The notes below the pieces were generated by a model that saw only the letters and a list, made by a program, of their open reading frames with translations, was not told where the DNA came from and did no database searches. A stretch of DNA of 64,000 nucleotides, from assembly GCF_008711285.1 (NCBI RefSeq), contig NZ_VXDC01000006.1, positions 124,001 through 188,000 of the forward strand. Reading direction: 5' to 3'. Numbering within the stretch: the stretch's first letter is position 1; each line of letters begins with the position of its first letter. The translations under genes and the position numbers were made by a program. Below, piece by piece: positions 53,473-62,492 of the stretch. The DNA comes from Roseibium aquae. GTDB taxonomy: Bacteria > Pseudomonadota > Alphaproteobacteria > Rhizobiales > Stappiaceae.

Positions 53473-54518
53473 TATCGCTTGCCCTTGCCCTTGACCGCGC
53501 GGATTACCTTGTAGCCGCCCTCATCCGCCACCATGTCGGCACTCGCGAAAAGGTCTTTCAGCGTGTGCTCATAGGGCAGATGCCGGTTGGCAACCAGGAA
53601 CAACACCCCGCCCGGTCTCAGCCCGTCGGCGGCCGCGCGGATGAATCCTTGCCCGATATCGGTCCGCCCGGTGCTGCCGGTCTGGTGAAACGGCGGATTG
53701 GTGACGATGAAGTCATAGGGGCCGTCGATCCCCCGGGTCACATCCGACCAGATCCCGGTCAGCGTCATCCGGTCCCGATAGGCGGCAAGGTTCTTTTCGG
53801 CCAGATCGAGCCCGCGCTTTTCGGCCTCGTACAGATCAAGGCTGGCAACCTTCGCCGCCTTGTCCAAAAGCCCCTTCGCCAGCACGCCAAACCCCGCGCC
53901 CAGATCGGCGCCCCGCCCGCTCAACGTATCGGGCAGATGGCGGATCAGGAGCGCTGTCGCCGGATCCACCCGGTCCCAGGCGAACAGGCCCGGACGGCTG
54001 TGGAACGCGCCGTCCATGACCGCGCGCGCAGCATCGAGAGCCTGCCAGTCGCCGATGAGGGAGGCGTTCATACTGGATGCCTCGACCGTCTGCCAGACCG
54101 CCCGGCACTTGTTCTTCACCAGCTTGCCGCACCCGCCCATGAGCGCGGTAAAGTCACTTTCCAGCGTTTTGGCCCCTTCCGCATTCGGCGCGCAAGCGGC
54201 AACCACACCGCCGGACCGAACACGGGCCGCGGCCCTCGCCAATTGTGCGCGCGCCTCTTGCCTCTGACGGGACGGCAGGACAAAGACCGCATCGAAGTCT
54301 CCTCCATCGGCCTCCGGCACAACCGTCCGCCCGGCTGCCTGAAGTGCGTCCCGGTCCGGCGCGAAGCTCTGTTCGCACGTCAGCTGGAAACCGTCGAAGA
54401 CGGAAAGCCCCAGCCCGGCCCGCGCGCGCATGAACAAAACACGCGCGCCTTCTGCCAGATCGATCTGGCCGGTCTCGAGCGGCAGGACAAGGGTTTCAAG
54501 CGCGGGATCGCCAATCAT
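53472..54518 (-). CDS. rsmC: rRNA (guanine-N2-)-methyltransferase, RsmC type
   Basis: A 348-residue two-domain methyltransferase. The C-terminal half holds the SAM motif GADLGAGFGVLAKGLL near residue 205 and the target-base motif FIVTNPPFHQTGSTGRTDIG near 270. The N-terminal half is a degenerate duplicate. This is the RsmC/RlmG layout; RsmC methylates G1207 of 16S rRNA, RlmG methylates 23S rRNA. RsmC is chosen for its size and the close fit of the C-terminal part, with some doubt. It ends by a one-base overlap with the pseudouridine synthase. The start is ATG at 54518. Confidence 0.85.
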   Translation of the reverse strand: MIGDPALETLVLPLETGQIDLAEGARVLFMRARAGLGLSVFDGFQLTCEQSFAPDRDALQAAGRTVVPEADGGDFDAVFVLPSRQRQEARAQLARAAARVRSGGVVAACAPNAEGAKTLESDFTALMGGCGKLVKNKCRAVWQTVEASSMNASLIGDWQALDAARAVMDGAFHSRPGLFAWDRVDPATALLIRHLPDTLSGRGADLGAGFGVLAKGLLDKAAKVASLDLYEAEKRGLDLAEKNLAAYRDRMTLTGIWSDVTRGIDGPYDFIVTNPPFHQTGSTGRTDIGQGFIRAAADGLRPGGVLFLVANRHLPYEHTLKDLFASADMVADEGGYKVIRAVKGKGKR

Positions 54519-54591
54519 GTGAGCTCTTTCAATATGAACGCGCGGTCTCTTGCCGCGCGAACCGGCTGCTTATCCGGTCACGGCTGGAAAA

Positions 54592-55167
54592 TCAAAAGGC
54601 CGCGTCGGATTTGAACGGTTCGCCATCCACCAGCAGGCGAATGGGAACGGACCGGCCATCGCCGCTCAAGGCAATGACAAGCTGCACGCGCTCGGCCGGA
54701 AGGCGCTCGATCCGGCGGCCCGCGCCCTCGGGCAGAAAGAAGGCATCGATGCCGTAGTCGATGACGATCCGGTCCGGACCGGCGCGCTCCACGGTCCCGG
54801 CCAGCGCCAGCGGTCCGGCTGCGTCGCGGCGGGTGGCGATCCGCACCGGCTGGGCCAGACCGGCTTCGTCTTTCTCCAGTCCAACGAAAACACGGTCGCC
54901 CCTGTCAATCGCCTGTCCTTCGACAGCCAAATTGGCGGGCAGACGGCCGGCCGCCAGGTTCAAGATGACATAATCGCCGCGCAGCAGATCCCGCGGGTCC
55001 ACCGGCACCAACTCCAGCGTGACCTCCTGACCGCCCAGTTGCACCTGAAGCCGCTCGAACAGAGGCAGAGCGATCAGGCCAAGCTGCAGGACGGCAATCA
55101 AAATCCAGCGCGGATAAGCCCACTTGATGCTCTGTCTTGAAGCCCGCGGGGCGGCGGCAGTGCTCAT
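54592..55167 (-). CDS. GDYXXLXY-domain membrane-anchored protein
   Basis: A 191-residue protein. One membrane segment near the N-terminus (WILIAVLQLGLIALPLFERL) is followed by a periplasmic domain with RDLLRGDYVILNLAAGRLP, the GDYxxLxY motif that names the family, and RIVIDYGIDAFFLPEGAG. The DUF2157 gene upstream overlaps its start by 4 bases (ATGA), and such pairs recur in many bacteria. The family has no established function. The C-terminus ends VDGEPFKSDAAF. Confidence 0.85.
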   Translation of the reverse strand: MSTAAAPRASRQSIKWAYPRWILIAVLQLGLIALPLFERLQVQLGGQEVTLELVPVDPRDLLRGDYVILNLAAGRLPANLAVEGQAIDRGDRVFVGLEKDEAGLAQPVRIATRRDAAGPLALAGTVERAGPDRIVIDYGIDAFFLPEGAGRRIERLPAERVQLVIALSGDGRSVPIRLLVDGEPFKSDAAF

Positions 55168-56525
55168 GCCGTGCCCTCCCCTGGTTCCTGCGCCGTAGCC
55201 CTGCTCCGGGTGAGCCAGCGTCCGGCGATCACCGCAAGGCCGAGGAGGAGAAGCCCGGCCAACAGGAAGAACACCGCCTGTCCGAGCAAGGAACCGACCG
55301 TTTCATGCAGCAGCCAGAGCAGCGCCACAGCCAAGCCCGCATAGCCGCAGAACGTCCAGAAGCCGTTCTTGTAGAGCGTACCCATGAGGCTGACGGCGAT
55401 GAGCGCGGTCAAGCTGCCGGCCGCCGCGAGCACCAGATTTGGCACCAGCAAAGGGAGCCAAATTGCGATCCCGGCAACAAGCACGGCGGCAAACAGTCCC
55501 CGGGCCTTCGGCGTTGCGAAGGACAAGAGGAAGCCCGCAAGGTTCAGAAGCACGGCGCCCACGACGGGCACGAAAACCGGCGCGATCGTGAGAGCCGTCC
55601 AGACCCCGGCGAGCCCCGGCCCTTCGTGGACGAAGAGGCCCACGACCGCCAGCCCGGCGAGGATCGCCACTCCGAAATCCTGCGCAGACAAAGCCAGCAG
55701 CCACCGCCCCTGGCTGCGGTCGGGATAATCGCTGCACCATTTCACATAAAGATCAGCCACGGCCCCGGCCTGGATCAGGGTGGCCGCCACTCCAACCGTC
55801 CCCAGAAGGACCATCGCAAACCCCGTCCCATCGGAAACCCCCAAACGCTCTCCCGTATCGGCGAGCCAGCGGCCATAGGTAACAAGAAACAGCGCGATAC
55901 CGGCCCAGCGCGACAGGCGCATAGGGTGCACCGCAGGGTGCAGGGCAACCGCAACAAGCAGTCCGAGGCCGATGAGATCGCCGGTCAGGGTGGTCTCGCC
56001 GATCTCCGCGCGCCCGGTCTGCCACAAGATGGCGGCAACGGCCGCCACCAGAAGCGAGGCGCGCGAGCCCGCCAGCCAGGCGGCCGCCAGCGCCCCGAGG
56101 CAGACCAGCAGCGACCCGCCGGCCCAATCGGCCGGCAGATGAAAGATCTGTCCGACCAGCGCCATTCCAGCGACAAAGGTAAGGGTGGCGAATGCGGTCG
56201 CCAGATCGGCAATGCCCCTCCGCCCCCGCGCGGCCCAGCGCGCGGCAAGCATATGGCTGCCAAGCACGAGGACGGCTATGCCGACCAGTTTCTCGGCCTT
56301 GCCGATGCCCTCCCAATTGGCCGCGATAAAGGCGGCCACCGCGAGGGCGACGCACACCACTCCGATCCCGCCCAATACCATGGGAAGACGGGAGCGGCCG
56401 TCGCCGCTTTCGAGATCCGAGAGGATGCGGGCAGCGCCCTGAGGCGTGACCCACCCTTCAGCTTGCCACAGTTCAAGGTCGCGGCGCAGGCGTTTATGAT
56501 AGGAACTATCGAACATTCGCAGCAT
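55164..56525 (-). CDS. DUF2157 multi-spanning membrane protein
   Basis: A 453-residue protein. A short N-terminal cytoplasmic domain (YHKRLRRDLELWQAEGWVTP) is the DUF2157 signature, followed by about a dozen hydrophobic segments with short loops (for example MVLGGIGVVCVALAVAAFIA and LLLGLAVIAGRW near the end). It lacks recognisable catalytic motifs. The stop overlaps the GDYXXLXY start, so the two are coupled and may form one complex. Function unknown. The ATG at 56525 is 91 bases downstream of the chemoreceptor gene end, on the same strand. Confidence 0.85.
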   Translation of the reverse strand: MLRMFDSSYHKRLRRDLELWQAEGWVTPQGAARILSDLESGDGRSRLPMVLGGIGVVCVALAVAAFIAANWEGIGKAEKLVGIAVLVLGSHMLAARWAARGRRGIADLATAFATLTFVAGMALVGQIFHLPADWAGGSLLVCLGALAAAWLAGSRASLLVAAVAAILWQTGRAEIGETTLTGDLIGLGLLVAVALHPAVHPMRLSRWAGIALFLVTYGRWLADTGERLGVSDGTGFAMVLLGTVGVAATLIQAGAVADLYVKWCSDYPDRSQGRWLLALSAQDFGVAILAGLAVVGLFVHEGPGLAGVWTALTIAPVFVPVVGAVLLNLAGFLLSFATPKARGLFAAVLVAGIAIWLPLLVPNLVLAAAGSLTALIAVSLMGTLYKNGFWTFCGYAGLAVALLWLLHETVGSLLGQAVFFLLAGLLLLGLAVIAGRWLTRSRATAQEPGEGTA

Positions 56526-56615
56526 GATCCATTGCAGGTGCTGCGGAGCTTATCGCAATTCTGGCGCCGGCCACAGGGGGGGCTTGGAGAGCCTTTCGGA
56601 CCACTTTGCCGGAGA

Positions 56616-58622
56616 TCAGCCTCCCCTTGCGTTGCCCAGGAACCGGATGCCACCACGGTTTCCATCGCTCCAAACGGCTTCTCCAAGTTGCTCTTTACCT
56701 TGGAAATGCACCTTCATGGTTCGGCCCACATGCGCCTGTTCAAGGCCCGACACTCCCATCCCCGTCCGCGAAATGTCGTGAACGTCCACGGACTTGCTGC
56801 CGTCGGTGGTTTCGACACGCGCCTCACCATAGGCCATCCGGCGCGAAAACTGCCGCTGTTCGTGGTCGACCAAGCCGTGACGCAAGGTCTGATGCAGTTG
56901 GACAAGCCCCTGGATGACCTCCTTGCTGGCGGCTTCCAGTTCCTGAAGCGCGGCGAACGCTGTCTTCGGATCGCTGGCCTCGTGCGCGGCCAATGCAGCT
57001 TTTGCCGAGGCGTGCACGCGCTCATGCGGTCCAACCAGGGCCTTGAACACCGGAAGATCCCGCACCTGTGGGCTTTTGATCGCGTCGTACCATTTGCCAA
57101 GCCGGCAGGTGTGATGGTCCGGGACTTCATGGGAGGCCCAGTTTCCAAGGCCGGTCACCGTGTCCACGACACGTTTCTTGAACAGCACATGGTCGATCCG
57201 CGCTATTTCGACAAGCGACAGATCGGAATCGGCCTCGAAGTACATTTTCGCACTCTCTGCGAACTGCTGATTGCATTTTTGCAAAACACCTTGAACGTCG
57301 TGCAGACACTCGTCGTTCGTCTGATTCAAATCCGCCACACGCGCGACATTGCGGGCGATTTCGTGACTTGCCTCTTTCTGCTGCCCGAGAATCTCCGTGA
57401 TGTCGCGCACGCGCGCAGACACGCTGGAGACCTGCTGCTCCATAGACTGCATGATCTCGTTGGCCGAGGAGATCGCAAGCTCTCCGTTTTGAACCGCGCC
57501 CTGGGAATTGGCGATCGAGCCCTGTATCATTTCCATGCCGCTGCGCAGCGCTTCGATCCGCTGGGAGATATCCTCCGTGGCCTTGCTTGTCTGCGAGGCT
57601 AGCGCCTTCACCTCTGACGCCACGACCGCGAATCCTTTCCCCGCCTCACCGGCACGTGCGGCCTCGATCGTCGCGTTCAACGCCAGCAGATTGGTCTGGT
57701 TGGCGATGGTTTCGATCACGGTCAGAAATTCACTGATCTGCATCGCCGCCTCGTTCAGATCCGACAGGCTGGACGAGGTTTTCTGGGAGGTTTCCGCAAT
57801 GTCCGACATGGCTTGCGAAACGGCCTGCATTTTGGTCAAGCCGTCCTGCGCCGAGGCGGTGGTGGCATCCGCTTCCTGCGCGGCGCCCTCGCTGTTCGTG
57901 GAGATCTGCTCGATGGACGCCACGAGCTGATCGGCGGCGGCGGAGATTGACTGGCCATTTTCGCTGGCCGACTGCGTGTTCCGCGACAGCTGTGCGACCG
58001 ACATGACGATCTCATTGAGATCGCAAACCATATTCGCCGTGATCTTGAGACTTTCGAGATTTTTCACCTCGCGCTGTTCGTTGTCCTTGCTCAACCGGTC
58101 AGCTTCCTCAAACGCCTTCTGCGCGAGGATCATGTCGAGGAAGAACCGGGAAATCAGCGCCTGTACCGTTTCCGTTGCCTTGGAGCGGGAAAACCGGTGG
58201 TGCGCCATCACCACCGGCACGGCCTCGTTCAGCAGGCGTCCAAAGGCCGCCATCAACCATTCTGCGTCCAATCCAATCCGCACATGGGCCTGACCGATCC
58301 TGGCGGCCTGGCCTTCGAACTCAAGGTCCGGCGCATTGTTGAACATATATTCCCAATGGCTGAACTGGCGCTTCTTCAACCCGTCCGGCTTTTTGGCGTG
58401 ATCGCCCATCTTGGCGCGCAACGCGTCGGTGGCGATCATCTTGTCGTAAAACCGCTCCATGATTTCCGGAAGCCGCGGCTCGATGGTGTGCCAGGCCTCC
58501 TTGACGGACTTTTCCGAGCCGCCTTTCGGCAGCATGAAATCAAGCAATTCACCGAGCTGCATGGTGTCTGTATTTGCAATATTGCTTGTTTTTGTGCCGT
58601 TCGACGCAGGTTGTGCGGCCAT
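56616..58622 (-). CDS. soluble globin-coupled chemoreceptor with CZB and PilZ domains
   Basis: A 668-residue cytoplasmic receptor. A globin sensor (about 20-175) carries [20 protein letters not shown] with the predicted haem His near 113. An MCP signalling domain (about 190-455) has the hairpin tip [24 protein letters not shown] zinc domain (about 465-580) has His in RIDHVLFK, Cys-x-x-GKW in [10 protein letters not shown], and His in PHERVH. A C-terminal PilZ domain (about 590-668) has RQFSR and DISRTGMG. No membrane segment is present. It should read oxygen through haem, and possibly zinc/redox and c-di-GMP. The ATG at 58622 with a GGAG site is preferred over 58655. Confidence 0.92.
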   Translation of the reverse strand: MAAQPASNGTKTSNIANTDTMQLGELLDFMLPKGGSEKSVKEAWHTIEPRLPEIMERFYDKMIATDALRAKMGDHAKKPDGLKKRQFSHWEYMFNNAPDLEFEGQAARIGQAHVRIGLDAEWLMAAFGRLLNEAVPVVMAHHRFSRSKATETVQALISRFFLDMILAQKAFEEADRLSKDNEQREVKNLESLKITANMVCDLNEIVMSVAQLSRNTQSASENGQSISAAADQLVASIEQISTNSEGAAQEADATTASAQDGLTKMQAVSQAMSDIAETSQKTSSSLSDLNEAAMQISEFLTVIETIANQTNLLALNATIEAARAGEAGKGFAVVASEVKALASQTSKATEDISQRIEALRSGMEMIQGSIANSQGAVQNGELAISSANEIMQSMEQQVSSVSARVRDITEILGQQKEASHEIARNVARVADLNQTNDECLHDVQGVLQKCNQQFAESAKMYFEADSDLSLVEIARIDHVLFKKRVVDTVTGLGNWASHEVPDHHTCRLGKWYDAIKSPQVRDLPVFKALVGPHERVHASAKAALAAHEASDPKTAFAALQELEAASKEVIQGLVQLHQTLRHGLVDHEQRQFSRRMAYGEARVETTDGSKSVDVHDISRTGMGVSGLEQAHVGRTMKVHFQGKEQLGEAVWSDGNRGGIRFLGNARGG

Positions 58623-58792
58623 CGATCGATCTCCGGAAGTTGAGGAGGCTGTCATCTACGGAAATTTGTCCGAAATTTGTTAAAAAAATAGTCATCCGGT
58701 ATTTCTGGTAAAATACCTATCCAGAGCCCGCCGCGGTCCTCGCACCGCACAATTTATGCCCCACGCAGCCGGGCCGGCACCGCCCGAATGAC

Positions 58793-58821
58793 AAAGGCCG
58801 GACCACACGGATCCGGCCTTT
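58793..58821 (-). terminator. rho-independent terminator after DUF3141 gene
   Basis: AAAGGCCGGA (58793-58802) pairs perfectly with TCCGGCCTTT (58812-58821) around a 9-base loop. On the minus strand it lies about 38 bases past the DUF3141 stop and ends CCTTTGTC. It would also insulate the chemoreceptor gene downstream. Confidence 0.72.
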
Positions 58822-58859
58822 ACGCGGAGACATTCCGCCCCCTTTAATGCCCTGCCGGT

Positions 58860-61409
58860 TTACTCGGCGGGTTCATTCGCGCTTTTGCCACGGCGCGGCG
58901 CGGGGGAACGTTTGCGCGGCGGCTCGGCTTTCGCGGGCGCAACCGACCCGGTCGCCTCAGCCATGACCGGCACCGGTGGAGGGGTTGTCGCGGATTTGGG
59001 TGTGCGGGATGTCGGCTCAGATGTTTGGAGCGGATCTTCCGTGATATCGGAGGCGACCGGCGGCAGTCCAAGCACCTCATGAAAGGTTTGCAGCATTTCC
59101 AGCGTATGCGGTGCCATTTCGTCGATCGCGCCTGGAATATACTGGACGACCTTGGCCGCCAGTTCCCGGTCCTTTTTGGTTTTCAGCAGCTTCGGCAGGC
59201 TGGAAACCGCCTCGTCTCTGGCGAACTCCACGATCAGGTTTTGCTCGTTCAGGATCATCGACCGCTCGTCGACCGTCAGCGACTTGAAAGGCTCGTCATT
59301 GGTCAGCACATGGGCGGACCGCTCGAGCCGGTCACGCCTGACGTTCCCCCGGCTGTCGGCAAGCAGGATCAGCATGCGGATGACCGCTTCGCAGAAACCG
59401 CCTTCATCGATCCGCATCAGGGCCGACTGCACAGCCGGCAAGGCGCGCAGGTCCTCTTTGCGTTTCAATGTCCGGCCAGGCTGATGGGTCCGGCCGAACC
59501 AGCGCATGTAAGGCGTTCCCCACATCGCGAAAAACATGTTTTCATACATCGTGTCGCGCACATCGCGGTACAGATCCAAGCTCTGTTCAACGATGGCCGC
59601 GGTGATGTGCTCGGCCTGCACGAACGGGTTGTCCGAGCCGGCCGGCTTGCGCTCCCCGCGGACCCGTTGCGCCCACTCGGCAAGAGGCGCGACCATCGGG
59701 TTTTGGCTTGAGAACGCGGCCCGCTGAACGCGGAGAGGATGGATCTGCCGGCGCAGTTCGGCGGACTTTTCCGTCACACCGGCCTGCACCCAAGGACGCA
59801 CACACACATCGTAGAACTCCGCCTGCTGTTCGGAGTTGCGCGCCACCGCCGCAAAGGGCACCTCGTCGTCCCGTCCGTCATCGAGGGTTTGAAGATCCTC
59901 GATCTTGCGCTCATGGAAGCTGACCGTGAACGTGCGGTCCAGAAGGGGGCCTTCGTAGTCGTCGATTTTCATCTCGTAGAGACCCGGCGCCAGCGCCTCG
60001 ATCGTCTTCAGCGTCGAGGTGACTTCGGAATGCTCCTTGTTGGCAATTTTCGACGACACGAAAATGCCGAGGTGGCCGACCTGCTCATGGATCATGTAGA
60101 TGATGCGCTGGCCACGGATCGCGATCTCGCGCTCGTCGGCATATGTATCTGCGATCCAGTTCAGCGCCTGTTGCGGCGGCGTGATGTTATCGCCCCAGCT
60201 GGCAAACACAATGATCGGCGAGCGGATCTGCTTGAGGTCGATGCTGCGGCCCGGCTCGAGGCGGGCCTCGTTCTTGGCCAGGCGGTTGCCAACAAACAGC
60301 TGTTCCACGATCCATTTCATTTCCGCTTCATTGAGCAGGAAATAGCCGCCCCACCACCGTTCAAACTCAAGAAAGCGCTGTTGCTCGGTATCAACCTTTG
60401 AGTACAGGTCGTAGTATTTTCCAAAATAGTTGCGAGCAGGATTGAGCAGCTCGAAATTCTGAACAATATCCGCGCCGTCGAAAACGCCGTGACCCAGGTC
60501 GGAATACAGCATGGCATTATAGGTTCCGCCCAGAATGCCGCCATTGTAGCGCATCGGGTTTTCGCCAACCTTGCCGGACCAGGTCTGAACCGGGGACCCG
60601 TTCAACACGATCGGCCCCGTCAGGTCCGGGTTCATCGCCGCAAGCAGCAAGGTCGCCCAGCCGCCCTGGCAGTTGCCGGTGACGACCGGCTTGGGCGCGT
60701 CGGGATGCAGATCCATCACCGTGCGGACGAAGCTGGCTTCGGCATGGGTGACATCGGCCAGCGTTTGACCCTTTTCCGGCATTCGCTTGAAGCCGACGAA
60801 ATAGACCGGATGACCGTCCTTGAGGGCAACCCCGACCTGGCTGTCCGGCTTGAACCCCCCAATGCCCGCGCCGTGTCCGGCCCTCGGGTCGATGATAATG
60901 TAGGGACGCTTCCACTCCTTCACGGGAAAGTCCGCTGGCGGCACGATTTTCAACAGCATGTAGTTGCACGGGCGCGGCAAATCCGCCCCATCGACCACGA
61001 CCTCATAGTCGTAGATCAAGACCGGAGGACAGCCTGCGGCCTCATGCTCCAGAAAAATGTCGCCGCGCCGGCGCAAGGTATCCAGCGTGAGCACCATGCG
61101 CTGGCTGGCGTCGGTCCAATAGGACTGCCAATAGTCCATCAGCGATCCGTCGGCATGATGGTCTTTCACCGTTTCCGCGAGATGGCCAAGGGCGTCGACA
61201 TTCTTTTGCGCCCGCGCCTTGTGGGTCGTGGAAATCGTGTTGAAGTGGCTCGTAAGCGCCCGCAACATCAATTCACTCATGTTGGAGAACTCGGTGAATT
61301 GCGCCTGCATCGCCACGACCCGGTCGCTCGGTGACCAGGCGGTTGCATCGGTCATGGACTTCAGGAACTCGTTCTGGCCTGCTTCCAGTGCGTCGAACAC
61401 GTCTTTCAT
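58860..61409 (-). CDS. DUF3141 protein, PHA-synthase-like alpha/beta hydrolase
   Basis: An 849-residue protein. A helical N-terminus precedes an alpha/beta-hydrolase core with PVVTGNCQGGWATLLLAAMN, where Cys247 takes the nucleophile position as in class I/II polyhydroxyalkanoate synthases. An acid residue is offered by VFASWGDNITPPQQALNW and the base by EQVGHLGIFVSSK. The C-terminal 90 residues are a Pro/Thr/Lys-rich tail (KRSPAPRRGKSANEP), probably disordered. Whether DUF3141 makes polyester is not established. It is the last gene of a pair with fabI, 10 bases apart. Its neighbours in other genomes often include pta and ackA, which are not here. Confidence 0.9.
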   Translation of the reverse strand: MKDVFDALEAGQNEFLKSMTDATAWSPSDRVVAMQAQFTEFSNMSELMLRALTSHFNTISTTHKARAQKNVDALGHLAETVKDHHADGSLMDYWQSYWTDASQRMVLTLDTLRRRGDIFLEHEAAGCPPVLIYDYEVVVDGADLPRPCNYMLLKIVPPADFPVKEWKRPYIIIDPRAGHGAGIGGFKPDSQVGVALKDGHPVYFVGFKRMPEKGQTLADVTHAEASFVRTVMDLHPDAPKPVVTGNCQGGWATLLLAAMNPDLTGPIVLNGSPVQTWSGKVGENPMRYNGGILGGTYNAMLYSDLGHGVFDGADIVQNFELLNPARNYFGKYYDLYSKVDTEQQRFLEFERWWGGYFLLNEAEMKWIVEQLFVGNRLAKNEARLEPGRSIDLKQIRSPIIVFASWGDNITPPQQALNWIADTYADEREIAIRGQRIIYMIHEQVGHLGIFVSSKIANKEHSEVTSTLKTIEALAPGLYEMKIDDYEGPLLDRTFTVSFHERKIEDLQTLDDGRDDEVPFAAVARNSEQQAEFYDVCVRPWVQAGVTEKSAELRRQIHPLRVQRAAFSSQNPMVAPLAEWAQRVRGERKPAGSDNPFVQAEHITAAIVEQSLDLYRDVRDTMYENMFFAMWGTPYMRWFGRTHQPGRTLKRKEDLRALPAVQSALMRIDEGGFCEAVIRMLILLADSRGNVRRDRLERSAHVLTNDEPFKSLTVDERSMILNEQNLIVEFARDEAVSSLPKLLKTKKDRELAAKVVQYIPGAIDEMAPHTLEMLQTFHEVLGLPPVASDITEDPLQTSEPTSRTPKSATTPPPVPVMAEATGSVAPAKAEPPRKRSPAPRRGKSANEPAE

Positions 61410-61419
61410 GGGTCTCGTC

Positions 61420-62184
61420 CTATCCGATTATGCTGTAGCCGCCGTCGATGGGGTGCACACCACCGGTGACGTTGAAGGCTTCCTTGCTGGCGAGAAACGC
61501 CGCGTATGCGCCCACGTCGTCAATGGTTGCCAGGTGATGTGTCGGCGCGCGTTCGGCGGCATCGTTCAAAAGCGCGTCAAATTCCGCGATGCCCGAAGCG
61601 GCCCGCGTCTGGAGCGGTCCGGGGGAGAGGGCATGAACCGAAATACCCTTGGGACCGAGTTCGGCGGCCGCATAGCGGACCGTGGCCTCAAGGGCAGCCT
61701 TGACCGGTCCCATCACGCCGTAATGATCGACCACTTTCTGCGCGCCCATGAAGGAAACGGTCATGCATGTACCGCCATGGGACATGAGGGGCTCGCATTT
61801 CTGTATCAATCGCAAGAAAGAGTGAACCGAGATGTCCATCGCCAATGAAAACCCCTCGGCTGAACAGTCCACCACGCGGCCGTGCAGATCTTCCTTTTTG
61901 GAGAAGGCGATGGAATGGAGCAGCGTGTGCAGTTCGCCCCATTCGGAGTTGATCCGGGCCATCAGATCATCGATCTGGTCTTGGAAACGCACATCGAGCG
62001 GGGCGATGATCTTCGCACCGAGCTTTTCGGCGAGCGGGCGCACATGCGGCTCCGCCTTTTCATTCAGGTAGGTAACAGCCAATTCCGCGCCTTGCGCCGC
62101 GAAGGCCTTGGCACAGCCGTAAGCGATGGACTGGTCATTGGCGATGCCCACGACGAGGGCTTTCTGGCCGGTCAGGTCAAACAT
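61420..62184 (-). CDS. fabI: enoyl-[acyl-carrier-protein] reductase, FabI-like
   Basis: A 254-residue SDR-fold reductase. N-terminal QKALVVGIANDQSIAYGCAK is the FabI NADH loop. LHTLLHSIAFSKKEDLHG and the catalytic YGVMGPVKAALEA (Tyr-x6-Lys) follow, then SVHALSPGPLQTRAASGI. It would reduce trans-2-enoyl-ACP (or -CoA) in fatty-acid synthesis. Being paired with a DUF3141 gene rather than a fatty-acid cluster suggests a second FabI with a special role, for example in acyl-CoA or polyester metabolism; that is inference. The ATG at 62184 is divergent from the PAS-GGDEF gene. Confidence 0.88.
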   Translation of the reverse strand: MFDLTGQKALVVGIANDQSIAYGCAKAFAAQGAELAVTYLNEKAEPHVRPLAEKLGAKIIAPLDVRFQDQIDDLMARINSEWGELHTLLHSIAFSKKEDLHGRVVDCSAEGFSLAMDISVHSFLRLIQKCEPLMSHGGTCMTVSFMGAQKVVDHYGVMGPVKAALEATVRYAAAELGPKGISVHALSPGPLQTRAASGIAEFDALLNDAAERAPTHHLATIDDVGAYAAFLASKEAFNVTGGVHPIDGGYSIIG

Positions 62185-62492
62185 CAGTCTGGCGAGCTCC
62201 GTATGCGAGGCGGGTGTATCTTCGTTCGCATTTTATCGCAGTGCAACATGCCAAGTATGACGCTTTGGTTACTTTTGTCGATTCTAAGCGTTCTTACGCA
62301 GGCACGCCCTCGGCATTCCACGTAGCCCCCCAAAACCGGCACGTTAAAAAACAAGAAAACTCAAGTCGGGGCGAATGGTATTGGGCAAAAATACTAATCG
62401 TAAAACCACCTTATACTTCCGACTCTGATCTTTGAAACCGCTTGTAAACAATTCAATCTTACGTTTCATGGACAACAGAAAGCGCAATTGCC
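62185..62492. other. divergent promoter region between fabI and the PAS-GGDEF gene
   Basis: These 308 bases should hold both promoters. Around 62340-62420 the sequence is AT-richer than average. No operator-like dyad, hairpin or small gene stands out. Confidence 0.5.
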
